From Candidatus Jorgensenbacteria bacterium GWA1_54_12 (GTDB lineage Bacteria > Patescibacteriota > Minisyncoccia > UBA6257 > GWB1-50-10), in assembly GCA_001779505.1 (NCBI GenBank), contig MFKH01000003.1:11746-25669 (forward strand): a stretch of DNA of 13,924 nucleotides. The letters run 5' to 3'. How positions within the stretch are numbered: position 1 is the stretch's first letter; each line of letters begins with the position of its first letter. Below are positions 1-7,441 of the stretch, piece after piece. A program made the translations under genes and the position numbers. The notes under the pieces are model-generated. The model searched no databases. It saw only the letters and a list, made by a program, of their open reading frames with translations, and was not told where the DNA came from.

Positions 1-1002
1 GCTAATGCCGATGACGGGAACGATTCCTATCGCGGAGCCGATGTTTATGAAAAAGTGGATGAGAAAAAACAGTCCGCTCCCCAGACACGCAAACTTCAAA
101 TCATTCCGCTGCGCCCGTATTCCGACAATCGCTATTCTAATGAGAAGCAGGATGTATGTCAAGATAAGAACTGTTCCTCCTAAGAGTCCCCACTCTTCAA
201 CGAATGCGGCAAAGATAAAGTCAGTGTGTGCTTCGGGGAGAAATCCAAGCTGAATTTGCGTACCTTTGTCAAACCCCTTGCCCAAGAATCCTGCCGAGCC
301 GATGGCGATTTTTGACTGTATCACGTTGTAGTTTACGCCCAAGGGGTCGCGCTCTGGAAAAAGAAACCCCAGAATGCGTTCTTTTTGATAATCTTTGAAA
401 ACGAAAAACCACAGCGCAAGAAGAAGAACAAGACACACAAGGACTCCTGCGAGAAGGCGCTTCTTGTTAACCCCGACAACCATAATGAAGCCGAACCATA
501 TCCCGGCAAGAACGAGAGCCGACCCCATGTCCGGCTGGAGCGCAACGATAAGAGTCGGCACGAGCGCATAGAAAAGTGAGGCGGCAATGTTCTTGCCGCT
601 CCATGCGGCAACGTATCGGCGTGAGAAAAAACTGGCGAGTATAACGATGAGGCCTATTTTGGCAAGTTCGGAGGGTTCAAACTGCTGGCCGCCTACCACA
701 ATCCAGCTCCGCGTGCCGCGCACCGCAGACGAGAGAAAAAACGGCACGACGAGAAGCGCCGTGGAAAGCCAATAAAGCCCGTGCCGGAACCAGCGCTGGG
801 TAAAGAGCCACTCCCACGATACGAAGCCGCCCGCAAGAATGATAACGAGAGCGATTCCCCAAAACACCGCCTGGCGAACCGCGATTCCCGCATCAATGCT
901 CGTCAGGGTCACCATGCCCATAACGCCCAAAAGCGCTGCGGCTCCCAAGAGCACCCAGTCAAAACGGCCGAGAATGCTTATTCCGCTTCTACTCCCCCGC
1001 AT
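1..1002 (-). CDS. rodA: Rod shape-determining protein RodA (SEDS peptidoglycan polymerase), 3' end cut by window
   Basis: SEDS-family glycosyltransferase that polymerises lipid II into glycan strands at the inner membrane, normally with a class B PBP and the MreBCD elongation complex. I translated it by hand: 334 codons stay open to the window edge. Visible family signatures are RGTRSWI near residue 96, FEPSELAK near 108, ALQPDMGSAL near 154, and GKGFDKGTQ near 241 followed by LGFLPEAHTDFIF. The Asp in HTDFIF (about D261) corresponds to the essential SEDS aspartate. Many hydrophobic segments fit the usual ten-helix topology. The family is usually about 360-380 residues, so roughly 30-40 C-terminal residues are missing. 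The ATG at 1002 overlaps the preceding gene by 14 nt. A TTG two codons upstream (1008) is the only alternative, because TAA lies in frame at 1011-1009. No Shine-Dalgarno is apparent. FtsW is possible, but the motifs and length fit RodA better. Confidence 0.93.
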   Translation of the reverse strand, partial: MRGSRSGISILGRFDWVLLGAAALLGVMGMVTLTSIDAGIAVRQAVFWGIALVIILAGGFVSWEWLFTQRWFRHGLYWLSTALLVVPFFLSSAVRGTRSWIVVGGQQFEPSELAKIGLIVILASFFSRRYVAAWSGKNIAASLFYALVPTLIVALQPDMGSALVLAGIWFGFIMVVGVNKKRLLAGVLVCLVLLLALWFFVFKDYQKERILGFLFPERDPLGVNYNVIQSKIAIGSAGFLGKGFDKGTQIQLGFLPEAHTDFIFAAFVEEWGLLGGTVLILTYILLLIRIAIVGIRAQRNDLKFACLGSGLFFLIHFFINIGSAIGIVPVIGIS

Positions 1003-1738
1003 GTGCAATTATCTCTGTTTTTTCTCCACTCACTCTTTCCGTAAACTCACCGCTCTTTGGAAAAGTCACCGTGAAACTCCGCACGGCACCCGCTGGAATG
1101 TCTTCTTCTGTTCTGCTCGCGAAAACCGGAAACTCATTCTCGGTTTTGAGGATTGCGATAATCTCAACGTTCCGCAGAGGAAAGAGTCCCCTGTTCTCCA
1201 CGCTTCCTGTGACGACGGCGCTCCCGTCGCTCCCGATTGCGGTCTCCGCTTCCCCCACTGCTACACTGGGTAGAGAAAGTGGGTCATGTGCTTCCCATTC
1301 CGTGGAGAGCACGAAAACCGAGGCATTTGTATCTCTATCCGCGTCGTGCCTCAATACATACATGTGCGCGGGGCTCTCGGGATAAACAATGAGCGTTCCC
1401 GTCGTTTCATGCGTCTTTATGCCGGAAGAAGTAAAACGAACTTCGTACGTCACGCGCGCGCGATATCCTTCGTTCGGATTCGTAAGGCGCGCAACAACGG
1501 CAACGTCGCTCCCCAGTTTCATGAACCGGACGTTCTCCGCGGTTACCTGCTTCAATCCGCGCAGTTCGCACGGCGCGCACGGCCCGCCGCAGTCAACTTC
1601 AGTTTCCCCCTGATTGCGCCTTTGGTCGGTGCAGGTCGGGGCGGGGCGCAGCGAATTCGCGTACCAAAGCCAAAAGATGCCCGCGAAAATAGCGAGATAA
1701 AAAGCGCCGTATAAAACCTGTTTCAGGCGCCGCGGCAT
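989..1738 (-). CDS. Membrane-anchored extracytoplasmic protein with Cys-rich D/N/E motif
   Basis: Hypothetical protein of 249 residues. A short basic N-terminus (MPRRLK) precedes one membrane segment at about residues 8-30, so the rest is probably extracytoplasmic. Directly after the membrane lies a compact motif with C36, C50, C54 and C57 interleaved with D38, N42, E45 and D49 and containing VDCGGPCAPC. From memory, similar motifs occur in many archaeal and CPR surface proteins; the Cys could form disulfides and the acidic residues could bind a metal. The remainder is beta-rich, with two stretches resembling FxLYD/Ig-like sandwich folds (LTNPNEGYRARVTYEVRF near 86, SVENRGLFPLRNVEIIAIL near 180). 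It overlaps tpiA by 16 nt and rodA by 14 nt, so the three are probably co-transcribed. GGAGA just before ATG lies inside tpiA codons and may be fortuitous. Function is unknown; an envelope role beside rodA is inference. Confidence 0.8.
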   Translation of the reverse strand: MPRRLKQVLYGAFYLAIFAGIFWLWYANSLRPAPTCTDQRRNQGETEVDCGGPCAPCELRGLKQVTAENVRFMKLGSDVAVVARLTNPNEGYRARVTYEVRFTSSGIKTHETTGTLIVYPESPAHMYVLRHDADRDTNASVFVLSTEWEAHDPLSLPSVAVGEAETAIGSDGSAVVTGSVENRGLFPLRNVEIIAILKTENEFPVFASRTEEDIPAGAVRSFTVTFPKSGEFTERVSGEKTEIIAHAGE

Positions 1739-2457
1739 ATTTCTCCAAACTCCTCTGCATTCAAGCTCCCACCGCCCACCAGAAGCCCGTCTATTTCTTC
1801 GCGATTAAGAAAATCGCCCGCGTTGCCGGAAGTAACGGAACCGCCGTATAAAACGGGGATTGGTAATCGGTAACTGGTAACAAGGGATTTAATGAGCGTT
1901 ATCATCTCCGCGGCGTCACCCGGCGTCGCATTATTGCCGGTGCCGATTGCCCAGACGGGCTCGTAAGCGATGATACCTTCAAACACCTTGTGTTCGATAA
2001 CTTCCAATTGCTTTCCCACAAACTCTTTCGCGGCTTCCATGCCGCGCTCCCGTACGTCCGCCGGCTCGCCGACGCAGAGAATCGGCGTCATTCCCGCCTC
2101 AAGAACTGCGGTGAGTTTCCTCCCGACAATCTCGTCCGTCTCGCCGAGCGCCCTCCGTTCGGAGTGCCCCACGATAACATATGCCGCACCAAGATTTTTA
2201 AGTTGTGCCGGAGAAACCTCTCCCGTGTAGGCGCCTGCCTTTTCCCAAAACACATCCTGCCCCGCAAGCTTTACCTTTCCCCCATACAAGGTTTCGTAAA
2301 CCTTGTATAGAAAGATAAAGGGGGGAGCCAGCACAACCTCAACGTTTTTGTTAAACATCGGATGTTTAACATGCTCCGCGACAGCCCGGGCAAGAGATAC
2401 GGCTTCCTCTACGGAAGGAGGATTCATTTTCCAATTGCCGACGATGATTTTTTTCAT
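1723..2457 (-). CDS. tpiA: Triosephosphate isomerase
   Basis: Cytosolic TIM-barrel enzyme interconverting dihydroxyacetone phosphate and glyceraldehyde 3-phosphate in glycolysis. All key elements are present in 244 residues (family about 250): GNWKMN with N8 and K10, VGHSERR with the electrophilic H98, AYEPVWAIGTG with the catalytic base E166 and the start of the phosphate-gripping loop 6, YGGSV at 204-208, and LVGGGSL at 226-232. In the last motif a Gly replaces the usual Ala of GGAS. The stretch before beta-8 is short, and its residues VTSYRLP (193-199) are encoded by a heptamer repeat also found in an unrelated gene of this window. The ATG at 2457 is 8 nt after the ATPase stop, with no convincing Shine-Dalgarno. 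The 3' end overlaps the next gene. The enzyme should be functional; its place next to rodA probably reflects genome compaction rather than a pathway link. Confidence 0.97.
   Translation of the reverse strand: MKKIIVGNWKMNPPSVEEAVSLARAVAEHVKHPMFNKNVEVVLAPPFIFLYKVYETLYGGKVKLAGQDVFWEKAGAYTGEVSPAQLKNLGAAYVIVGHSERRALGETDEIVGRKLTAVLEAGMTPILCVGEPADVRERGMEAAKEFVGKQLEVIEHKVFEGIIAYEPVWAIGTGNNATPGDAAEMITLIKSLVTSYRLPIPVLYGGSVTSGNAGDFLNREEIDGLLVGGGSLNAEEFGEICRGA
1862..1882. repeat. Heptamer repeat inside tpiA (copy 1)
   Basis: Three consecutive heptamers on the plus strand: ggtaatc, ggtaact, ggtaaca. The core at 1863-1881 is identical over 19 nt to 10458-10476. Read on the minus strand it encodes VTSYRLP of TpiA, in the loop region before strand beta-8. 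Confidence 0.8.
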
Positions 2458-2465
2458 TCCAGTTA

Positions 2466-4811
2466 TTACCGGCGAAGCCGATTGACTATTTCTTCTTCCA
2501 CTTCCACGCGCGGAGCGCCATACGCTTCCTGCGAAGCTCTCAAGAGTTCCGCGGCGACGCCCGCATCGGTCTGCGGCATCGGGAATGTGCGTATGTTAAA
2601 CGGGTCCGTCGTTTGTCCCCTCAAGAGCAGTTTCACGTATGCGGAAAAGTTATCAATGTTCACCAGGTCTTCAACCGCGAGGAATGGTTCAAACTGCTTT
2701 ATGAGAACTTCCGCGTCTTCTGCTCCAATGCGGAACGAAATCATGGACCCGACGTTGCCGAAAACCGCTTTGCGTATCGGTTCGCTCAACTGCCCGATAA
2801 ACTGGTGCGCGATCGTAAGCCCCAGGCGGTATTTGCGCGCTTCCGACAAGATGGCGGCAACCGACTCGGTCGTCACATTCTGAAACTCATCAATGAACAC
2901 GCTGAAGTCACGCCGTTCCGATTCGGGCATATCCGCCCTGCTCAAGGCGGCGAAGAGAAGTTTTCCTACGATAATCATTCCCAAAAGCCCCGCATTCGCC
3001 TCGCCGATTTTGCCTTTTGAAAGGTTGACGAGGAGTATTTTTCCTTCGTCCATTACCTGCCGCGCACGAAACGCGGAGCGCGGCTGGCCGATGATAAGCC
3101 GCATGTAATCGTTGGCAATGAAGTTGTTGAACTTGCTCGTTACATACGGTGCGATGTTTTGGAGCGCCGCTTCGCCGCCCGCCTTTATCGCTTCTTTTTC
3201 CCAGAAATCAATGACCGTCGGGTTCTTGATACGTGCAAGGAGGCGCTTTCGGTATTCGGCGTCGGAGAACACCCGCGGCACTTCCATCAAAGTCGCCGGC
3301 TCTCCCCCTTCTTCCGCCGCGCTCTCCATAAGAAGTAAAAGGGCATTTCTCATGTATTGCTCGAACATCGGCCCGCCGGTCGTTTTCAAATCGTAGAGCT
3401 TGTTGAAGATGCTCATCATCTCGTTCACGATGAACGTTTTCTCCTCCGGATGTTCCTTCCGATATTCCAGCATGTTCATGCCGAGGGGCCGGTCAAGGGC
3501 GCCGGGGTCAAAAAAGATAACGTCTCGCCGCCGCTCGCGGGGAATGAATCCGGCAACGTGTTCCACCAGGTCGCCGTGCGGGTCTATGACCGCAACTCCC
3601 TTGCCGCGCATCACATCGCTCAAAATGGCATTCACGAGAAGCGTTGATTTGCCGGTTCCCGTTTGGCCGATAACGTACAGATGCCGCCGGCGGTCCTCGT
3701 CGGGCAGATACACTTTCTTGCGCTCGCCGCGATAAACTGTTTCTCCTAGGAGCGTTCCGTCGGCAGGGAGTTCGGGAGGCGGCGGAAGCTGGCGCGCCCG
3801 CACGACTTCAACCCGCGGCGTTTCTGTAAAGGCTGTCGGCATGTGGCAAATACTCGCCAATTCTTCGGTATTCAGCGTCGTTGCACTTCCCATATCAAAT
3901 TCACGGAACACGAACTTCCGCGCGATTGCCTTGACTCCCCGCGCTTTGACAACATCAAAGCGGTTCCTCTGCGGCGCTTCAAATTGCGCGAAACCCGATG
4001 CGATGCCTTCAAAAAGCGTTTCTGCCTCGCTCGGAGACGGAGCCGAAACGAGGATGCGGACATTAACCGAGAGGAGCGGCTTCTTGAGCTTCAATTCAAG
4101 AGCGCGCGCCAGGTCTTCGTTTATCTCCGGCTCTTTCTCCGCGCGCCCGCTTGCCTTCATCCCCGAAAGCGTTTCAACCACATCTCCTACAAATCCTTTC
4201 TTCGGCACTTCCGGCTTTTTGCCGCCCCGCACATTTACCAATGCCTGTGCGAAACTTTTTCTCACGTTTTGCGGAGCTTTCTTTATGACTATCTGAAGCG
4301 CCGCTCCCTCGCCTACGGCGTCAACTTCAGAAAAGCCGCCGATAATCGCCGCGAAGGTGTCTGTTTTCGTTTCTGCAAACGTTTGGAGCGGAACGTACAA
4401 TTCCGCGAGGCGGGCATAACCTCCCACGACCGCGCTCTCGTCGTGAAACACGGAATAGTCGTCGGCTTCTTCAACCAAGGCGTCGTTCCAAAGGGCTCGC
4501 ACCCGCCGTGCGAAAATGTCTCCCATCTTTGCCGGCACCGCGGCATAGAAACGAATGGTTTCTCCAATGTGCGGCACCGCAACCTCAAAAACGACCGGTC
4601 CTTCCATGTCCGCCGCCGCGGCAAAAAGCGCCTCGCTTACGGCTATTTCGCTAACCAGTTCCTTTCCCTCGCGGTGCTCTCGCGGGAATTTCAAAAGAAA
4701 AAGTTTCATCCTCAAGCGCCCGATGCGCGTCACGCGAACCCGCCGGAGCCACAGGACCGTCCCGAGGGTTCCTGCGAGCGCGAGCGCGACCATAAGGAGC
4801 CACGTTATCAT
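2466..4811 (-). CDS. HerA/VirD4/TraG-type membrane-anchored ATPase (type IV secretion-like)
   Basis: Large P-loop NTPase of the FtsK/HerA superfamily, 781 residues. Residues 3-22 form a single membrane anchor followed by a basic stretch. About 60-330 is a family-specific region with no motif I can name. The ATPase domain begins near 375 with GQTGTGKST (Walker A, about residue 384) and continues with VAVIDPHGDLVEHV, as in DUF87/TraG-like coupling proteins. Walker B FSVFIDEFQNV lies near 640, followed by a HQFIGQL segment. This architecture matches VirD4/TraD-like proteins that power DNA or protein transfer, but no relaxase or other type IV secretion gene is present here. It starts in a 4-nt ATGA overlap with the 67-residue gene. 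Position after the pilus genes suggests a role in DNA handling or uptake across the envelope, which is inference. The fold is certain; the substrate is unknown. Confidence 0.9.
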   Translation of the reverse strand: MITWLLMVALALAGTLGTVLWLRRVRVTRIGRLRMKLFLLKFPREHREGKELVSEIAVSEALFAAAADMEGPVVFEVAVPHIGETIRFYAAVPAKMGDIFARRVRALWNDALVEEADDYSVFHDESAVVGGYARLAELYVPLQTFAETKTDTFAAIIGGFSEVDAVGEGAALQIVIKKAPQNVRKSFAQALVNVRGGKKPEVPKKGFVGDVVETLSGMKASGRAEKEPEINEDLARALELKLKKPLLSVNVRILVSAPSPSEAETLFEGIASGFAQFEAPQRNRFDVVKARGVKAIARKFVFREFDMGSATTLNTEELASICHMPTAFTETPRVEVVRARQLPPPPELPADGTLLGETVYRGERKKVYLPDEDRRRHLYVIGQTGTGKSTLLVNAILSDVMRGKGVAVIDPHGDLVEHVAGFIPRERRRDVIFFDPGALDRPLGMNMLEYRKEHPEEKTFIVNEMMSIFNKLYDLKTTGGPMFEQYMRNALLLLMESAAEEGGEPATLMEVPRVFSDAEYRKRLLARIKNPTVIDFWEKEAIKAGGEAALQNIAPYVTSKFNNFIANDYMRLIIGQPRSAFRARQVMDEGKILLVNLSKGKIGEANAGLLGMIIVGKLLFAALSRADMPESERRDFSVFIDEFQNVTTESVAAILSEARKYRLGLTIAHQFIGQLSEPIRKAVFGNVGSMISFRIGAEDAEVLIKQFEPFLAVEDLVNIDNFSAYVKLLLRGQTTDPFNIRTFPMPQTDAGVAAELLRASQEAYGAPRVEVEEEIVNRLRR

Positions 4812-5011
4812 CCCTGTTTGCTTTTCATGATTCTCACGAGCGCATCATGAAAAGCATCTTGGACGAATGGGTCTCTGCCGCGCGACGCCCGAAGCGCCCG
4901 TCCCAACCCCTTTTGCAATGCCAGAGTAACGAGCTCCACTACTTCCGCGCGCGTTTCCGGCGCAACCTCTTCGCGCCCCAGATATTCAGGAAGATATGCT
5001 TCGTATTCCAT
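4808..5011 (-). CDS. Small hypothetical protein (67 aa)
   Basis: I do not recognise this protein. It has an acidic N-terminal part (MEYEAYLPEYLGREE) and then a probably helical, mixed-charge part (TRAEVVELVTLALQKGLG, later FVQDAFHDALVRIMKSKQG). There is no signal peptide, membrane segment or Cys motif. It is supported as a gene by its 4-nt ATGA overlap with the ATPase gene downstream, consistent strand, and a plausible extended -10 promoter 7 nt before its ATG. No Shine-Dalgarno is visible (AATAAGAAGC precedes ATG). Tight linkage suggests translational coupling with, or regulation of, the ATPase, but no function can be assigned. Confidence 0.7.
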   Translation of the reverse strand: MEYEAYLPEYLGREEVAPETRAEVVELVTLALQKGLGRALRASRGRDPFVQDAFHDALVRIMKSKQG

Positions 5012-5018
5012 GCTTCTT

Positions 5019-5027
5019 ATTATGCCA
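5019..5027 (-). promoter_or_regulatory. Candidate extended -10 promoter for the 67-aa gene / ATPase / tpiA / rodA segment
   Basis: On the minus strand TGG is followed by CATAAT, matching the extended -10 pattern TGnTATAAT. There is no recognisable -35. Only 7 nt separate the -10 from the ATG at 5011, so transcription would start at or next to the start codon. Prediction by eye only. Confidence 0.4.
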
Positions 5028-5033
5028 CGTCTC

Positions 5034-6308
5034 TTACAGCCCTTCTATCCTGAATGAGCCGACGCTCCCCGCATCAATGTCGGTTGAAGAGGTAAACTTA
5101 TTCGTCTTGTCTGTCACCGTGCCCGTTTCTCCGGCACCTCCGCTCCAATCTGACTGCTGGAACGCTTTGTTCTGCCAGCGCGTGAGATACACGGGAAGCA
5201 CAAATGACTGGCCGCCGCTCCGTGCTTCCCATTCCATAACCGAGGTCATCTTCTGCGTTGACGGGTCATTTACCTCACCGCCGTCGCACGGCGAAACGCC
5301 CGCTATGGCATAGTCGGAATCGTTTGTGCGGCAGACGTTTTCCACATAAAAGTATCTTGTGAAGAATATTGAGTCATACAGATGATTCACTTCGTCGGCC
5401 GAGAGCGCGCGGTCATACACACGCACGTCGTCAACTCTGCCGTTGAAGTAGTATGTCGTGCCGTCGCGTTTCCCGATAATGATGGGGTTCGCGCTCGCCG
5501 TGGGGTCGCCTACATATGCATCGGTGCCCAAGAGCATGCCGTTTTGGTAAAACGAGAGCGTATCGTCGCTTGCGGTTCTCACGACCGTGATGTGCGTCCA
5601 CACGTTCTCCGGCGCGGAGAGCCCTTCCGGCTCGGCAATTTCTTCCCACGTGCCGTCGCCCTGAAAAAAGCTTACGGCGCAGTTTGACTCCAAAAGCAAA
5701 TCAAATTCGTTGTTGTACGCCTTGCTCACGATGCCCTGACGCCCGGCGGCGCAGTTTGTCGGATACATCCACACGGCAAGCGTCATGTCACCCGTCGCCT
5801 CTAGGGTTGACGTGCTCCCAATTGTCACGTATTTGTCGGTGCCGTTGAAGTTCAGGCATATTCCCCCCTTACAACCCGTCGTGAGCCGTTCCGGGGCATT
5901 TGTGAGCACGCCGGTGTTTTCTCCGTCGGAATAATCGTATGTGGCCGTACTCGTTGCCTCGTCCAGTTTCCAATGCCCCACAAGGCCCGTTCGTATATCT
6001 CCCTCGGTTATTCCCTCTTTCCCTTCCAGGGCAATAATGACGCTTGAGGTTGCGAGGAAATAATAGGTCGTTGACGAACCGTGCGTCAGTCCCGTTATGT
6101 TGTGCCAGTCGCCTTCGGTGAATGCCCGGCCGATTTCCGCAAAATCCTGCGACAGGACGGTTGCCGTCTGCTGGGTTTGCGTCGTTGTTCCCGACTGAAG
6201 CACGACGATGACTGCCGCGCTCGCTCCGCCAATGATAATGGCACCCAAGGCGAGAGCGATGACGATTTCAACAAGAGATTGGCCGGCGCTCCTCTTATCT
6301 AAGGTCAT
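5034..6308 (-). CDS. Prepilin-like protein with LamG domain inserted in the pilin body
   Basis: Candidate minor pilin/adhesin of 424 residues. The type III signal is MTLDKRSAG then QSLVEIVIALALG: Gly at -1, Glu at +5, then a hydrophobic helix, so it is a substrate for prepilin peptidase. Residue +1 is Gln rather than Phe. Residues about 108-312 form a LamG/concanavalin A-like domain: GHWKLDE, CLNFNGTDKYV, WTHITVVR, DDVRVYDRALS. The C-terminal 110 residues (TRYFYVENV, DPSTQKMTSVMEW, YLTRWQNKAFQQSDWSGGAG) resemble the body of small CPR pseudopilins, so the LamG domain seems inserted rather than appended. A longer frame opens at 6398, but its first 30 residues lie over the upstream gene and would spoil the signal, so I choose ATG 6308. 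It overlaps the upstream gene by 14 nt. The role in adhesion or carbohydrate binding is inferred from the LamG fold. Confidence 0.88.
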   Translation of the reverse strand: MTLDKRSAGQSLVEIVIALALGAIIIGGASAAVIVVLQSGTTTQTQQTATVLSQDFAEIGRAFTEGDWHNITGLTHGSSTTYYFLATSSVIIALEGKEGITEGDIRTGLVGHWKLDEATSTATYDYSDGENTGVLTNAPERLTTGCKGGICLNFNGTDKYVTIGSTSTLEATGDMTLAVWMYPTNCAAGRQGIVSKAYNNEFDLLLESNCAVSFFQGDGTWEEIAEPEGLSAPENVWTHITVVRTASDDTLSFYQNGMLLGTDAYVGDPTASANPIIIGKRDGTTYYFNGRVDDVRVYDRALSADEVNHLYDSIFFTRYFYVENVCRTNDSDYAIAGVSPCDGGEVNDPSTQKMTSVMEWEARSGGQSFVLPVYLTRWQNKAFQQSDWSGGAGETGTVTDKTNKFTSSTDIDAGSVGSFRIEGL

Positions 6309-7425
6309 TGTAGTGCGCCTTAATCTCTTCGCCCGATAGGGCGCGGTTGTAGATGCGGACGGCGTCAATTTCGCCGTTGAATCTTGACGCGCAGTCATTG
6401 CCGCGGCATCCGATTTTCATGCTCACCGTGCTGTCGGGCGGGTCAATGGTTGCGGCGCCGTTCGTGGCTTCGGCAACGCCGTTCACGTAACAGACAAGTG
6501 TGTCGGTCACACTGTCAAAAGTAGCGGCAACGTGGTACCACGTGTCTGCCGCAATCGTCGTAAGCGTTGCTCCGCAATCGTTGATATCTCCTCCACTTAC
6601 AACGAATGCGGTGAGTTTGTTGTCGGCTCCGATTCTCATTCCATAATTTCCCTTGTCAGCAGTCCAATCATACTTTTCCACGATTGAATGCTGAACGCCG
6701 GTTGTCCCACGCCTGATCCATGCGGAGAGCGTCCATGCGGCCGTTGGGTCAACGGTTGATGAATCCGTCACGGCAACATTATCGTCGGACCCGTCGAAGC
6801 TCAAACATCTCCCCGCGCGGCAGGTTGATGTTGCCGCCCACGTTGGACTCCCTTCAAGGGTTCCGGCATTGCCGTTCCCCGAATTGTCATATGCAGACGT
6901 CCCCGCTCCCTCGTCAAAATGCCATACGCCTCCGACACCGTGCTCCGTGCGCACCGACACGCGCCCCAAGGACCCCACGACAACTTCTCCCATAATGCCG
7001 ATGTTGCTCTGGTGCACGATGGTAAACGCCTTGTTGAATCCCGCCTCTCCTGTTACGGGGTCAAAGGCAATGTCCGTCGCGCGCCCTTCCGCCGGTTCGC
7101 CGAACTCCACGCGCCGCCTGAAATAGTGCGTGTTTTTCACTCCGCCCGGCGCATAGGCCGCGCCGGTATACACCAGGTACGAATCGGTTCCTGTTGAGGA
7201 GCTCATGAGGTATATGCCCCAGCGCGACGAGTCTTCCTGCGTAATGGAGCGGGTGCGCGCTTCGCGGATGACCGCGGCAAGTTCTTTTGCAGAGAGCTCA
7301 ACGTCCCGCTTTTGCTTCGGCCCCGAGAGAACAAAAAAGCTTCCTGTCGTCAGAATCGCCCCGAGCGCGACAACGACAAGAATCTCTATAAGAGAAAAGG
7401 CGTTTCGAGATGTGGTATGTGGCAT
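6295..7425 (-). CDS. Prepilin-like protein (GspH/FimT-type) with C-terminal LamG domain
   Basis: 376 residues. The N-terminus MPHTTSRNA then FSLIEILVVVALG is a type III prepilin signal with Glu at +5, but the residue before the cleavage point is Ala rather than the usual Gly. Residues about 37-160 look like a GspH/FimT pseudopilin body (ELAAVIREARTRSITQ, WGIYL). Residues about 163-372 are a LamG/concanavalin A-like domain with GVWHFDEGAG, CLSFDGSDDNVAV, WTLSAWIRR, WYHVAATFD and DAVRIYNRALS, the same domain as in the following gene. The pair are therefore tandem paralogues in the lectin part. The gene starts 16 nt after pilC stops; the nearest purine-rich site (AGGAG) is about 15 nt upstream of ATG, too far for a standard Shine-Dalgarno. 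Expected location: pilus fibre or tip, facing outside. Confidence 0.88.
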   Translation of the reverse strand: MPHTTSRNAFSLIEILVVVALGAILTTGSFFVLSGPKQKRDVELSAKELAAVIREARTRSITQEDSSRWGIYLMSSSTGTDSYLVYTGAAYAPGGVKNTHYFRRRVEFGEPAEGRATDIAFDPVTGEAGFNKAFTIVHQSNIGIMGEVVVGSLGRVSVRTEHGVGGVWHFDEGAGTSAYDNSGNGNAGTLEGSPTWAATSTCRAGRCLSFDGSDDNVAVTDSSTVDPTAAWTLSAWIRRGTTGVQHSIVEKYDWTADKGNYGMRIGADNKLTAFVVSGGDINDCGATLTTIAADTWYHVAATFDSVTDTLVCYVNGVAEATNGAATIDPPDSTVSMKIGCRGNDCASRFNGEIDAVRIYNRALSGEEIKAHYNDLR

Positions 7426-7441
7426 GTGGAATGCAGTTCTC

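Noticed and set aside
839..1714. Overlapping plus-strand open frames of 104-144 aa
   Set aside because: Antisense to rodA and the Cys-motif membrane protein; low-complexity basic translations without motifs.
3843..4850. 335-aa plus-strand open frame
   Set aside because: It is antisense to the ATPase gene, whose protein has clear domain motifs; the plus frame is Arg/Cys/His-rich with no domain and reflects GC-rich codon bias.
5034..6398. 454-aa start (ATG 6398) for the nested LamG prepilin
   Set aside because: The extra 30 residues overlap the previous gene by more than 100 nt and would put a basic Ser/Thr-rich stretch before the prepilin signal; ATG 6308 gives a nine-residue leader ending in Gly.
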